NCBI GenBank assembly: GCA_934183135.1
Contig: CAKPRX010000050.1
Span: forward strand, 1-16,589
DNA: 16,589 nucleotides
Source: an uncultured Prevotella sp.
GTDB lineage: Bacteria; Bacteroidota; Bacteroidia; Bacteroidales; Bacteroidaceae
Reading direction: 5' to 3'
Positions 6,547 through 14,279 of the stretch are shown piece by piece. Within the stretch, counting starts at the first letter, position 1; the number at the start of each line of letters is the position of its first letter. Made by a program: the position numbers and the translations under genes. A model generated the notes under the pieces. The model was not told where the DNA came from. It saw nothing but the letters and a program-made list of their open reading frames with translations, and made no database searches.

Positions 6547-7653
6547 TTATACGTTAAAGCGGAAGTGCATGATGTCGCCGTCCTGTACTACATAGTCCTT
6601 GCCCTCGATGCCCAACTTGCCGGCCTCGCGGACAGCGGCCTCGGAGCCATACTTGATATAGTCGTCGTACTTGATGACCTCGGCCCGTATAAAGCCCTTC
6701 TCGAAGTCGGTATGTATCACGCCGGCACACTGCGGAGCTTTCCATCCCTTATGGTATGTCCATGCCTTAACCTCCATTTCGCCAGCGGTAATAAACGTTT
6801 CGAGGTTAAGCAGACTGTAGGCTTTCTTGATAAGACGGTTGACACCACTCTCGCCAAGCCCCAGCTCATCCAGGAACATTTTCTTGTCCTCATAAGTTTC
6901 GAGCGAGGCTATGTCCTCTTCGGTCTTGGCAGCTATCACCATAGCCTCGGCCCCCTCGGCGGCAGCTATCTGCTCTATCTGCTGCGAGTACTTGTTGCCA
7001 CTCTTGGCACTGCCCTCGTCTACGTTGCACACATAGAGTACCGGCTTGGTGGTAAGCAGGAACAGGTCGTGGGCAGCCTGCTGCTCCTCCTTGGTGTCGA
7101 ATGTCACCGAGCGCGCATTGTGACCCTGCTCCAGCGCCGCCTTGTACGCCTCGAGCACACCCACCAGCACCTTGGCATCCTTGTTATTGCCTATGGCCGC
7201 TATTTTCTGGTTCTTGGCCAACTGAGCCTCTATGGTGTCCAGATCCTTAAGCTGCAGCTCGGTATCTATTATCTCCTTATCCTCTACGGGGTTCACGGGA
7301 GCACCGCCCTCGCGTACCACGTTGTCGTCGTCAAAACAGCGGATAACGTGGATGATGGCGTCGCACTCACGGATATTGCCTAAGAACTTGTTGCCCAGTC
7401 CCTCGCCCTTGGAGGCACCCTTCACCAGACCGGCTATATCTACTATCTCGCAGGTGGCCGGCACGATGCGTCCCGGGTGAACTATCTCGGCCAGGCGGGT
7501 AAGCCGCTCATCGGGAACGGTGATGACGCCTAAGTTGGGCTCAATGGTACAAAAAGGGAAGTTGGCTGCCTGTGCCTTAGCGCTCGACAGGCAGTTGAAA
7601 AGTGTAGACTTCCCGACATTTGGGAGGCCCACAATACCACATTTTAATGACAT
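6547..7653 (-). CDS. ychF: YchF/OLA1-type P-loop ATPase
   Basis: YchF is an Obg-family translation-factor P-loop protein that prefers ATP and binds ribosomes; it is linked to redox and stress responses. The 368 residues show the P-loop GLPNVGKST (9-17), the switch segment FPFCTIEPN, the [11 protein letters not shown]3 region, the CNVDE sequence in place of the usual GTPase NKxD (the hallmark of ATP preference), a coiled-coil middle, and a C-terminal TGS domain with TWTYHKG-like [14 protein letters not shown] and [13 protein letters not shown], ending HFRFNV. Length is normal. The start at 7653 follows a full -33/-7 promoter located inside a repeat element. It leads the ychF-lgt operon. Confidence 0.97.
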   Translation of the reverse strand: MSLKCGIVGLPNVGKSTLFNCLSSAKAQAANFPFCTIEPNLGVITVPDERLTRLAEIVHPGRIVPATCEIVDIAGLVKGASKGEGLGNKFLGNIRECDAIIHVIRCFDDDNVVREGGAPVNPVEDKEIIDTELQLKDLDTIEAQLAKNQKIAAIGNNKDAKVLVGVLEAYKAALEQGHNARSVTFDTKEEQQAAHDLFLLTTKPVLYVCNVDEGSAKSGNKYSQQIEQIAAAEGAEAMVIAAKTEEDIASLETYEDKKMFLDELGLGESGVNRLIKKAYSLLNLETFITAGEMEVKAWTYHKGWKAPQCAGVIHTDFEKGFIRAEVIKYDDYIKYGSEAAVREAGKLGIEGKDYVVQDGDIMHFRFNV

Positions 7654-7679
7654 ATCTTATAAACGTTTATATTCTTTTG

Positions 7680-7710
7680 CAAAGGTAGTGCAAGCCGAGA
7701 GAAATACAAA
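7680..7710 (-). promoter_or_regulatory. Full -33/-7 promoter of ychF carried by a repeat element
   Basis: On the minus strand TTTG (7707-7710), a 19-nt spacer and TACCTTTG (7680-7687) match both Bacteroidota promoter elements at the preferred spacing. The -7 box ends 26 bases before the ychF ATG. The promoter is the edge of repeat copy A (7681-7750). It is the best promoter match in the window. Confidence 0.65.
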
Positions 7711-7750
7711 ATAAATCCCATTTATTTTTATTGCCGAGGCGACGCCTACC
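7681..7750. repeat. Dispersed imperfect-palindrome repeat, copy A
   Basis: One end reads AAAGGTAGTGCAAGCCGAGA and the other TTGCCGAGGCGACGCCTACC, roughly inverted versions of each other. The outer 28 bases on the left and 26 bases on the right (7719-7744) recur exactly in copy C at 7850-7877 and 7910-7935. Elements with this GGTAG...CTACC layout are widespread in Prevotella-like genomes as far as I recall. No transposase is present, so it is MITE-like or REP-like. Confidence 0.65.
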
Positions 7751-7767
7751 GTCACGGCGACAGCCGT

Positions 7768-7845
7768 AAAGGTGCAAGCCGAAGACAATGCAAAGGAAAA
7801 GACGAAGTTTTTTACTATTTGCATTGTTGAGGCGAAGCCTACCTT
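7768..7845. repeat. Dispersed imperfect-palindrome repeat, copy B (divergent)
   Basis: It begins AAAGGTGCAAGCCGAAGACA and ends GTTGAGGCGAAGCCTACCTT, the same pattern as copies A and C with more changes. The centre has a perfect 10-bp inverted repeat, ACAATGCAAA (7785-7794) with TTTGCATTGT (7818-7827). Confidence 0.6.
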
Positions 7846-7849
7846 ATTA

Positions 7850-7935
7850 AAAGGTAGTGCAAGCCGAGAGAAATACACGATTTAGTTGATAACTAAATCT
7901 TCAGAATCACATTTATTTTTATTGCCGAGGCGACG
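7850..7935. repeat. Dispersed imperfect-palindrome repeat, copy C
   Basis: Both ends are identical to copy A over 28 and 26 bases, but the centre differs and contains the hairpin GATTTAGTT-gat-AACTAAATC (7879-7899). The -7 box of copy A has decayed here (TACCTTTT in place of TACCTTTG), so this copy should not be a promoter. No gene is seen across 7654-8110; an open frame over the repeats has no family features. Confidence 0.65.
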
Positions 7936-8024
7936 ACCGACCAAACGGCCATGGTGTGGTTCTCGCAAGCCACGCGCGCCTAAAGTGACCGCGAAATTTT
8001 CCCATACCACCGCGGGAAATGAAA

Positions 8025-8077
8025 AGACCGACCTTTACGTTTCTAATGACGACTCCGGGAAACGCAAAAGTCGGTCT
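8025..8077 (-). terminator. Strong hairpin, likely terminator of the alpha/beta hydrolase gene
   Basis: Arms 8025-8043 (AGACCGACCTTTACGTTTC) and 8059-8077 pair at 17 of 19 positions around a 15-nt loop. On the minus strand the hairpin begins 33 bases after the hydrolase stop and is followed by TTTTCATTT, as a rho-independent terminator requires. The related sequence at 1-65 suggests it belongs to a repeated element. Confidence 0.6.
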
Positions 8078-8110
8078 CGGCGAACGGGGAGAGTTTAGGA
8101 GACTTCCCTC

Positions 8111-9103
8111 TCACCGCCCATCAGCTGGAATATACCTATTGACAAACCGGGAGACACGGGCAGTGTACTCGGCGGGATGGTCGCAAAAACTCATGGCATG
8201 GATGCTGCCCGGGCTAACCCACACTTCCTTGGGCTGGGGCTTGGCGGCATAGAGCTGGTGGAGCATGGCAAAGGGCACGTAGGTGTCGCGGTCGCCATGG
8301 ATGAAGAGCATAGGCCGATGACAGCGGGCCACCTGGCGCAGGGGCGAAGCCTCGCCAAACGACCAACCGTACCTGGCCCGGCACAGGGCACTGCTGGTAT
8401 AGAGCAGGGGGAAAGGAGGCAGATGGAAGGTCTGCCGGAGCTCGTAGCCAAACTCGTCCCACACGCTGGTGTAGCCACAGTCCTCTACGAAACAGCGCAC
8501 ATAGGCCGGCAGCTGCTCGCCCGACACGTTCATGGTCGTGGCAGCCCCCATGGACACCCCATGGACCACCATACGGGTATCGCGGCCCTGGCCGAAACGG
8601 CGGTTGGCCACCTCCATCCACCTCATTACATCGAGGCGGTCGTTCCAGCCCATCTGTACACCCTGGCCCTGGCTGCGGCCATGTGCATGCAGGTCGGGCA
8701 GCAGCAAGTGGTAACCCAGCCTACTGTATATAGAGGCTATGTGCATCATGCCCATACCGTTGTCCTTGTACCCATGAACCAGCACGGCCACCCGGTCGGT
8801 GGGGCGACGGGCCACAATGTAGGTGGCATGGTGGCGCTCGCCCGAGGGCATGGTGATAAACGTGTCGCGCAGGGCATGGCAGCGCCTAAGACTGTCGGCC
8901 CACGGGCGCAGCTGCGGACTCTGACTCAGAATGTTGTCAAGCCGCCAGGGCAGATTGTGCCCATGACGCATGGGCGGACAGAGCGAGTAGTCGAGCATGT
9001 AGTTGCTGGCCGCGCCTAAGCCGCCGGCGACGACCAGACAGGCCACGCCGAGACCGATAATCCACCGGCGACGGCGGGAGTGGTGTTTGCGGTTGTTATC
9101 CAT
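8111..9103 (-). CDS. Membrane-anchored alpha/beta hydrolase
   Basis: This is a 330-residue serine hydrolase of the alpha/beta fold. The ATG at 9103 is chosen because the -7 box (9128-9135) lies upstream of it and would fall inside any longer form. A basic N-terminus (RKHHSRRRR) and one hydrophobic helix (about 14-33) anchor it, with the catalytic domain outside the cytoplasm. Motifs: LVHGYKDNG (oxyanion region), DLHAHGRS, nucleophile GVSMGA (Ser184), acid HGDRDTYVP (Asp273) and SIHAMS (His302), a full triad. It resembles the BAAT/FrsA-like or cinnamoyl-esterase-like peptidase S9-type hydrolases common in Bacteroidota. The substrate is unknown. It is flanked by terminator-like hairpins on both sides, so it is probably a single-gene unit. 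Confidence 0.88.
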   Translation of the reverse strand: MDNNRKHHSRRRRWIIGLGVACLVVAGGLGAASNYMLDYSLCPPMRHGHNLPWRLDNILSQSPQLRPWADSLRRCHALRDTFITMPSGERHHATYIVARRPTDRVAVLVHGYKDNGMGMMHIASIYSRLGYHLLLPDLHAHGRSQGQGVQMGWNDRLDVMRWMEVANRRFGQGRDTRMVVHGVSMGAATTMNVSGEQLPAYVRCFVEDCGYTSVWDEFGYELRQTFHLPPFPLLYTSSALCRARYGWSFGEASPLRQVARCHRPMLFIHGDRDTYVPFAMLHQLYAAKPQPKEVWVSPGSIHAMSFCDHPAEYTARVSRFVNRYIPADGR

Positions 9104-9127
9104 AGTCTTATCTTGTTTCTTACGGCA

Positions 9128-9135
9128 CAAATTTA
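9128..9135 (-). promoter_or_regulatory. -7 box of the alpha/beta hydrolase gene
   Basis: TAAATTTG on the minus strand matches TAnnTTTG and ends 24 bases before the ATG at 9103. Only a weak TGTG-like -33 is visible. It decides the start of the hydrolase. Confidence 0.5.
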
Positions 9136-9205
9136 CGACTTTTTGCGCTTACCACACCCATGATGGCGACTTTATTTTCGACCATCGGCCTATAAAACAG
9201 AATGT

Positions 9206-9239
9206 CGCACAGGTCTGGGACGCTTTCCCAGCCTGTGCG
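9206..9239 (-). terminator. Terminator of the ECF sigma operon
   Basis: CGCACAGG-t-CTGGGA (9206-9220) pairs with TCCCAGCCTGTGCG (9226-9239), 14 bp with one bulged base and a 5-nt loop. It lies 32 bases beyond the stop of the beta-barrel gene, and on the minus strand ATTCTGTTTTAT follows. Confidence 0.65.
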
Positions 9240-9270
9240 GCGGTATAGGTGAGAGATTTTTATAGAAATA

Positions 9271-10137
9271 TCAGAGCCGTATGCCCAGTCCTATGGATAC
9301 CGGATAGCACTTAGGAGCCCGCTCCGACTTGAGCAGCGGGGTGAGCGAGGTACGTGCGTAGAGCATTACCATGCCGTAACCGGCACGCAGGTCGAGGCCG
9401 AGGCCCACGGGGTTCATGTTGATGTCGGTAGCCTGGGTCTGCTTGTCCTTGCCCACCACGTAGCGTGAGCGCTCGTGCCAGCGCAGTTCGAGCGATGGGC
9501 CAAAGGCCACAAAGGCGTTGAGCCCAAAGCGCTTCTGCCACTCTATCATCAGGGGTACGCGCACAAAGTCGTACATCATGTAGCTCTTCTTGACATGCTC
9601 GTCATCGGGGCGGTTCTCGAAGAGCGTCTGCCCGTTGGTGGTGGCCAGCACGGTGTTGCCCTTGAAGTGGTTGAACACCTGTCCTACAGCTATGGACGAC
9701 GAGAGCACCAGCGGCCCACGCAGGCGGAAGCCCACACTGGTAAGCGTTACGCCCCACTCCCATGACTTGGCATCGCGCGTGGGCAGATTGTCGCTGCCAC
9801 TGAGACTCAGGGCGCTGCCGCCCAGCACATTGTAGCCGAAGAAGAAGGTGGGATAATTGTTAACCAGGGGCCGGCGCTTCTTACTGAGGGCCGAGGGGAT
9901 AAAGGGCGAGGTAACGTACACCTGCTCGACTTCCTGCCCGTCTACGAAGTGGGTCTCCGACACCTTCTTCAGTTCGGTGCTGTCCTGGTTGTATATCTTC
10001 ACGGTGGGCTGAGCGCTTATATCGCTGATAACGATGTGGTGGCGGCCCACCACGATGGTGGTGTCTTTCTGCTGTGCCCCTGCGCACAGAGGCAGGGCTA
10101 TGGCCACGAGGGCCATGATGTGTCTAAGATTTCTCAT
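9271..10137 (-). CDS. Outer-membrane beta-barrel protein of the ECF operon
   Basis: This 288-residue secreted protein has a signal peptide (core MALVAIALPLCAGA, cut near AQQ) and an alternating beta pattern with many aromatic and glycine residues, ending YPVSIGLGIRL with a C-terminal hydrophobic strand, typical of an 8- to 10-strand outer-membrane barrel of the PorT/OmpA-like beta-barrel group. Residues about 22-85 form a non-barrel N-terminal part with short beta strands (TTIVVGRHHIVISD). It is the last gene of a four-gene unit headed by an ECF sigma factor, 39 bases after the previous stop, and is followed by a terminator. It could be a target or sensor of the envelope response controlled by the sigma factor. 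No enzyme motif is visible. Confidence 0.8.
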   Translation of the reverse strand: MRNLRHIMALVAIALPLCAGAQQKDTTIVVGRHHIVISDISAQPTVKIYNQDSTELKKVSETHFVDGQEVEQVYVTSPFIPSALSKKRRPLVNNYPTFFFGYNVLGGSALSLSGSDNLPTRDAKSWEWGVTLTSVGFRLRGPLVLSSSIAVGQVFNHFKGNTVLATTNGQTLFENRPDDEHVKKSYMMYDFVRVPLMIEWQKRFGLNAFVAFGPSLELRWHERSRYVVGKDKQTQATDINMNPVGLGLDLRAGYGMVMLYARTSLTPLLKSERAPKCYPVSIGLGIRL

Positions 10138-10176
10138 AATTGTATCTTGTCTTGTTATTAATTATCCATGTATCTG

Positions 10177-10632
10177 TCAGCGGCGGGTATAGCACAGGCG
10201 CATGATGTCGTCGGGACTGAGCGCGCCCTCGATGTAGATGACCGTGCCGCGGCCCCCCGATCCGTTGCTGAAGAGTATGTAGCGGTTGATGCCTCCGGCC
10301 AGGGGCGCCATCATGTAGTAGCCCCCGGTAACGTGGCCGTCCTCGACCACCTCGCGCACCTTGCGGGCCCGCTTGCGGTCGGCTGCCAGGTAAGGTGCCA
10401 CCTGGGCACCCTGATGCTTGTACACCAGGCTCTTATAGACAGCCAGACGGTAGCCCTTGAGGGTGGTGTTGCGCATGGTGACCATCTTGCAGCCACGCTC
10501 GTGGCCCAGTCGGTCAAAGACCTGGTCTACGCTCAGCCCTCCCTGTGCCATCACGCAGGGAGAGGCGGCCGCCATCAGCAGGACGATGAGCGCCATACGG
10601 CGCAGGGTGTGTAGGATATTATCGTATTTCAT
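10177..10632 (-). CDS. Small secreted protein of the ECF operon (DUF6108-like)
   Basis: This protein has about 151 residues from the preferred ATG at 10632. ATG 10638 is equally possible, and an upstream in-frame ATG at 10680 overlaps the preceding gene and gives an odd leader. The N-terminus is a signal peptide (RRMALIVLLMAAASPCVMAQ). The mature part is basic, with LSVDQVFDRLG, TTLKGYRLAVYKSLVYK and a C-terminal NRYILFSNGSGGRGTVIYIE segment. The layout resembles small periplasmic proteins of unknown function (DUF6108 type) found in Bacteroidota sigma operons; that assignment is tentative and from memory. It lies 41 bases after the anti-sigma gene and is probably part of the same transcript. 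Confidence 0.7.
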   Translation of the reverse strand: MKYDNILHTLRRMALIVLLMAAASPCVMAQGGLSVDQVFDRLGHERGCKMVTMRNTTLKGYRLAVYKSLVYKHQGAQVAPYLAADRKRARKVREVVEDGHVTGGYYMMAPLAGGINRYILFSNGSGGRGTVIYIEGALSPDDIMRLCYTRR

Positions 10633-10672
10633 CTCCATATAGTTATAGCATCTTATAGTTCTCGTATCTGTG

Positions 10673-11152
10673 TCATTCATTCAGGTTGCCCAGGGCACTG
10701 AAGGCCTGGTCGTCGCCCTCGAGCTCTATGTTCTGCAGGGCACTGAGCGCCTCGGCCTTTACCTCGTGCTGGTTGGTACACATCCGGCCGTCTATCAGGG
10801 CATAGGATGTGTGGTCGGCAGGATGCCACAGCAGGGCGCCCACCACCACTACGGCAGCCACCGAGGCCGCGGCTATCCACAGGCTGCGGGTCCTACTCAC
10901 GATGTGCAGCCGCGGGCGGCGCGGAGCCGTGGAGGCAGCCACATGAGCCGTTACCTCTGGGGCCGCTGTGGCCGTGGTGAGGGCCTGTCGCTCGGCCCTG
11001 ACATAGGCAAAGAGAGCCCTGTACACCGCCCACTCGGCCGGAATATCGCCGTGGGTGGCAAAGAAGGCGCGCAGCCGCGCCTCGTCTTCATTGGTCGTGG
11101 TGCCGGCCATATAGCTGTCTATCAGCTGCTGTATGTCATCGTATCGGTTCAT
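10673..11152 (-). CDS. Anti-sigma-like single-pass membrane protein
   Basis: This is a 159-residue protein. ATG 11152 overlaps the TGA of the sigma gene (ATGA), a sign of translational coupling, so longer in-frame forms are rejected. The N-terminal acidic helical part (MNRYDDIQQLIDSYMAG..., residues 1-55) matches the cytoplasmic sigma-binding part seen in small Bacteroidota anti-sigma-like proteins. Residues 56-90 are an Ala/Thr-rich and basic linker, 91-109 (LWIAAASVAAVVVVGALLW) is one transmembrane helix, and about 50 residues lie in the periplasm. It lacks the zinc-binding HxxxCxxC motif of ZAS anti-sigmas. The role is inferred from coupling to the sigma gene and the topology. Confidence 0.75.
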   Translation of the reverse strand: MNRYDDIQQLIDSYMAGTTTNEDEARLRAFFATHGDIPAEWAVYRALFAYVRAERQALTTATAAPEVTAHVAASTAPRRPRLHIVSRTRSLWIAAASVAAVVVVGALLWHPADHTSYALIDGRMCTNQHEVKAEALSALQNIELEGDDQAFSALGNLNE

Positions 11153-11652
11153 GGTGTGTTGTCTCCTTGTTGCATTATACTGATGTACTCCTGTCTTATC
11201 CTCATCCGGGCCCGCGAGAGGTTCTTCCTGAGCGCATCGGGCGAGCACCCGGTGATGGCCATTATCTCCTCGGCGGTGTAGCCTTCTATCTCCTTCATCC
11301 TGAATAGGCGCTGCTGCAAGGGCGGCAGGTGGTCTACGATGATGCGTATAAGCTGGGCCTCGTCGCGCAACTCGGCCCGGCGGTCGTCTACGGCGCGGTC
11401 GTCGGCCGGGGTGAGGGCCCGGCTGTGCTGGCTGTGGCGCAGGCTGTCGTAGAAGCGGTTGCGCACCATGGTGACGGCCAGTGCCCGCAGGTCGTCGCCG
11501 CTGCCGAGCCGGGGGTGCATGTCCCAGAGCCGCAGCATGGTCTCCTGGACCAAATCGTCGGCATCGGGGCTGCCCGAGGTGAGCTTCAGCGCATAGCGCA
11601 GCAGGTCGTCGCGCAGGGGTAGGATGATATGATAGAAGTCTTCTTTTGTCAT
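11149..11652 (-). CDS. ECF-type RNA polymerase sigma factor
   Basis: This 167-residue sigma-70 family protein has region 2 at about 12-75 (DADDLVQETMLRLWD, then the ALAVTMVRNRFYDSLR segment) and region 4 at about 105-157 (LPPLQQRLFRMKEIEGYTAEEI, MAITGCSPDALRKNLSRARMRI), with no regions 1 or 3. This is a normal ECF sigma length. It directs polymerase to a small regulon, usually including its own operon. It heads the unit sigma, anti-sigma-like protein, small secreted protein and outer-membrane barrel, which suggests an envelope-sensing circuit. No TAnnTTTG box is visible upstream, consistent with transcription from an ECF-specific promoter. Confidence 0.93.
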   Translation of the reverse strand: MTKEDFYHIILPLRDDLLRYALKLTSGSPDADDLVQETMLRLWDMHPRLGSGDDLRALAVTMVRNRFYDSLRHSQHSRALTPADDRAVDDRRAELRDEAQLIRIIVDHLPPLQQRLFRMKEIEGYTAEEIMAITGCSPDALRKNLSRARMRIRQEYISIMQQGDNTP

Positions 11653-11828
11653 GTCTTACATATAGATAACGTATAAAATGTCAAAATGGGACATCGGCGG
11701 GGCTGTTTTTTCCATTTTTCTGCCAATTGCCCGTAAGGCCACCCATAAGGTTGACGAAAAAACCATAAAAATTGGTACACACACTTTTTTTTATTAAGGT
11801 AAAGTCGGTAGTTGTGGATTATAATGAC
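11653..11828. other. Divergent intergenic region between the ECF operon and GH31
   Basis: This A/T-rich spacer holds a TTGACA-like sequence near 11680 on the minus strand and several A- and T-runs, but no clear operator and no gene. The sigma operon promoter must lie here. Confidence 0.4.
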
Positions 11829-11836
11829 TAACTTTG
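11829..11836 (+). promoter_or_regulatory. -7 box of the GH31 gene
   Basis: TAACTTTG matches TAnnTTTG and ends 29 bases before the ATG at 11866. The -33 region lacks TTTG; a TTG at 11812 is too close. It places the transcript start downstream of the in-frame TTG and ATG codons at 11812 and 11824, supporting 11866 as the start. Confidence 0.5.
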
Positions 11837-11865
11837 TGACAAATAATATCACTAAAGTAACAATC

Positions 11866-14247
11866 ATGAAAAAACTGTTTATCTTCTTACTACTCATGGT
11901 GGCTATACCGAGCATGGCTCAGACGGCGACCGAGTACGACGTGAAGCTGAAGAACAAGCTGCACATGAACGTCCAGGTATGTACCGACGGCATATTCCGT
12001 GTGCGCATCTCGCCTCGCGCCAAGTATGCCGAAAATCTCATGCTGCGCTACAATGTGCAGAAGAAGGACTGGAGTAAGGTGGCCTGTCAGACCACCGACA
12101 AGGACGGGGTGATGACTATCGCCACGGCCAAGTATCTGCTGAGCGTGAACAAGAAAGACGGCTCCATCAGCGTGGCCGACAAGGCCGGACGGACCATCGT
12201 GGACCGCATCAGCTACCTCAAGGGCTCTGACCCGCTGCTCACCTCGCTGGGCAAGGAGATCAATGCCAAGTATGCCGACATGAAGGTAGAGAAAAACAGC
12301 GGTATCATAGGCGACGTGAAGACTACGGCCGCTGCCAAGGACACCGCCGAGACAGGCGAGTATGCCAAGTGCAGCATCATCAACTTCAGCCTGAAGCCGG
12401 GCGAGCGCTTCTACGGCGGTGGCAGCACCAGCCGCGAGCACATACAGCACCGTGGCGAGATACTGCGCATGTGGACCACCTACCAGCACACCGAGATACC
12501 ACAGCCCATGGTGATTAGCAGCAACGGGTGGGGCGTGTTCAACAACACCACGCTGAAGCACTTCTTCGACATAGGCCGTCATCAGAAGGACATCATGTCG
12601 GTGTACAACACCTCGGACGAGGCCGACTTCTACCTGATGATGGGCACCGGCATGCCCGATGTCATCAACGCCTACACACTCATTACGGGCCGCCCCTACC
12701 TGCAGCCCAAGTGGGCTTACGGACTGTGCTTCGGTCCCAATATGCTCGAGAACCAGTTTGACATACTGCGCGACGCCGTTGAGTTCCGCCGCATGGGCGT
12801 GCCCTGCGACCTGTTCTGGCTGGAGCCGCAGTGGATGGAGAAACGCTACGACTTCTCTACCAAGAAGAAATGGAACTACAAGCTCTTCTCGGCCGAGGCT
12901 TACTGGGACTCGTGCAAGTATCCCAAGAAGGAGAACCACCGCCTGCTGGTGGGCCGCCTCAAGAATATGGGCTTCAAGCTGGGTCTGTGGCTCTGCGAGG
13001 AGTACGACCTGAGTATAGCCGAGGAAGACGCGCTGGCCAAGGCTGCCGGCCGGCCTGAGAGCGGCAAGGAGCACTGGATGGATCACCTCAAGAACTTTGT
13101 TGACAACGGCGTGCGCGGTTTCAAGATGGACCCCGCCCGTACCATCGACGAGCACCCCACACGCAAGTACTACAACGGCTACTCTGACCGATATATGCAC
13201 AACCTGAACCAGATACTGCTGCCCAAGCAGATGGAGGTGATGATGCGCGAGCATACCGGCAAGCGCAACTGGCACCACTATACCGCCGGATGGGCCGGTA
13301 CCCAGCACTGGGGCGCATCGACCAGCGGCGACAACGGTGGAGGCAAGACGGCTCTCTTCGACCAGATCAACCTGGGTATGAGCGGCTTCCTCAACACCTC
13401 GTGCGACGTGATGTCGGTGCCCAAGGAGCAGGAGATGCAGAGCCTGCACTTCGGGCTCTTCTTGCCATGGGTACAGATTAACAGCTGGTACTCGCTGCTG
13501 CAGCCCTTCTACTTCTCGACCAAGGACAAGGACATATACAAGTACTATGTACAGCTGCGCTACCGCCTCTTACCTTATATATATAGCGCCGCCATCGAGG
13601 GCGCCGAGACGGGCATGCCCATCGTGAGGTCCATGCCCCTTGAGTTTCCGGCCGACCGCAACGTAGACGATGCCTGCTACCAGTACATGTTTGGCAAGAA
13701 CTTCCTCGTAGGCATATTCAGCAACGAGGTGTACCTGCCCCAGGGCGAGTGGACCGACTTCTGGAGCGGCGAGCGCATCCAGGGTGGCCGCACCGTGAAG
13801 CGCGCCATACCCGAGGGCCGCGCCGGCCTGCTCTTCGTGCGCCAGGGGTCTATCATCCCCATGCAGCGCGACATGAACTTCGTAGGCGAATACCCCATAG
13901 ACACGCTCACCGTCAAGGTATTCCCCAAGGGCAAGTCGTCGTACACCATGCTTGAGGACGACGGCGAGTCGTACGACTATGAGAAGGGAGCCGTGGCCCG
14001 CACCACCTTCGACTGTGCACAGGCCGGCAACCGCATAGACTTCACCGTACAGCCTGTCAAGGGACAGTACAAGGGTATGTACACCCACCGCACCTACAAC
14101 CTTGAGGTGTACAGCCACCGCAAGCCATCGCGCGTGCTGGTTAACGGCGTGGCCACCCAGGCCTTCAGCTACGGCGCTGACGGCATAGTCAGGGTTACGC
14201 TGCCACAGAAGAGCGTAGCCGCCAAGGCCACCGTGACGATACTGTAA
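11866..14247 (+). CDS. Secreted GH31 family glycoside hydrolase
   Basis: This is a 793-residue exported enzyme with signal peptide MKKLFIFLLLMVAIPSMA. Domains in order: an N-terminal galactose-mutarotase-like beta-sandwich (about 25-270), a GH31 TIM barrel (about 275-590; WAYGLCFGPN, PCDLFWLEPQWM), and C-terminal beta domains with a DUF5110-like end (LEDDGESYDYEKG). The predicted nucleophile is Asp422 in RGFKMDPA and the acid/base is Asp489 in TSGDNGGG; the 67-residue spacing fits YicI-type GH31 enzymes. GH31 members cleave alpha-glucosides, alpha-xylosides, alpha-galactosides or alpha-GalNAc, and the unusual KMDPAR and WHHYTAGWAG sequences do not point clearly to one. No SusC/SusD or other polysaccharide-locus gene is adjacent. 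It has its own promoter and terminator, and lies divergent to the ECF operon. Family is certain; substrate open. Confidence 0.95.
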   Translation: MKKLFIFLLLMVAIPSMAQTATEYDVKLKNKLHMNVQVCTDGIFRVRISPRAKYAENLMLRYNVQKKDWSKVACQTTDKDGVMTIATAKYLLSVNKKDGSISVADKAGRTIVDRISYLKGSDPLLTSLGKEINAKYADMKVEKNSGIIGDVKTTAAAKDTAETGEYAKCSIINFSLKPGERFYGGGSTSREHIQHRGEILRMWTTYQHTEIPQPMVISSNGWGVFNNTTLKHFFDIGRHQKDIMSVYNTSDEADFYLMMGTGMPDVINAYTLITGRPYLQPKWAYGLCFGPNMLENQFDILRDAVEFRRMGVPCDLFWLEPQWMEKRYDFSTKKKWNYKLFSAEAYWDSCKYPKKENHRLLVGRLKNMGFKLGLWLCEEYDLSIAEEDALAKAAGRPESGKEHWMDHLKNFVDNGVRGFKMDPARTIDEHPTRKYYNGYSDRYMHNLNQILLPKQMEVMMREHTGKRNWHHYTAGWAGTQHWGASTSGDNGGGKTALFDQINLGMSGFLNTSCDVMSVPKEQEMQSLHFGLFLPWVQINSWYSLLQPFYFSTKDKDIYKYYVQLRYRLLPYIYSAAIEGAETGMPIVRSMPLEFPADRNVDDACYQYMFGKNFLVGIFSNEVYLPQGEWTDFWSGERIQGGRTVKRAIPEGRAGLLFVRQGSIIPMQRDMNFVGEYPIDTLTVKVFPKGKSSYTMLEDDGESYDYEKGAVARTTFDCAQAGNRIDFTVQPVKGQYKGMYTHRTYNLEVYSHRKPSRVLVNGVATQAFSYGADGIVRVTLPQKSVAAKATVTIL

Positions 14248-14279
14248 AAACAGGTAGATACACCTCTATTAATTATTAC

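Noticed and set aside
6532..7383. 283-codon open frame on the plus strand
   Set aside because: It is antisense to ychF and has no recognisable domain.
7657..7878. 73-codon open frame over the repeats
   Set aside because: It consists almost entirely of the repeated elements; such frames are often annotated but have no independent support.
7681..7935. CRISPR array
   Set aside because: Only three imperfect copies, palindromic over their full length, with no regular spacers and no cas genes.
8177..9019. 280-codon open frame on the plus strand
   Set aside because: It is antisense to the alpha/beta hydrolase with its full catalytic triad.
11890..13449. 519-codon open frame on the minus strand
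   Set aside because: It is antisense to the GH31 gene, which has clear domains and catalytic residues. The long frame is a by-product of G/C-rich third positions and has no family features.
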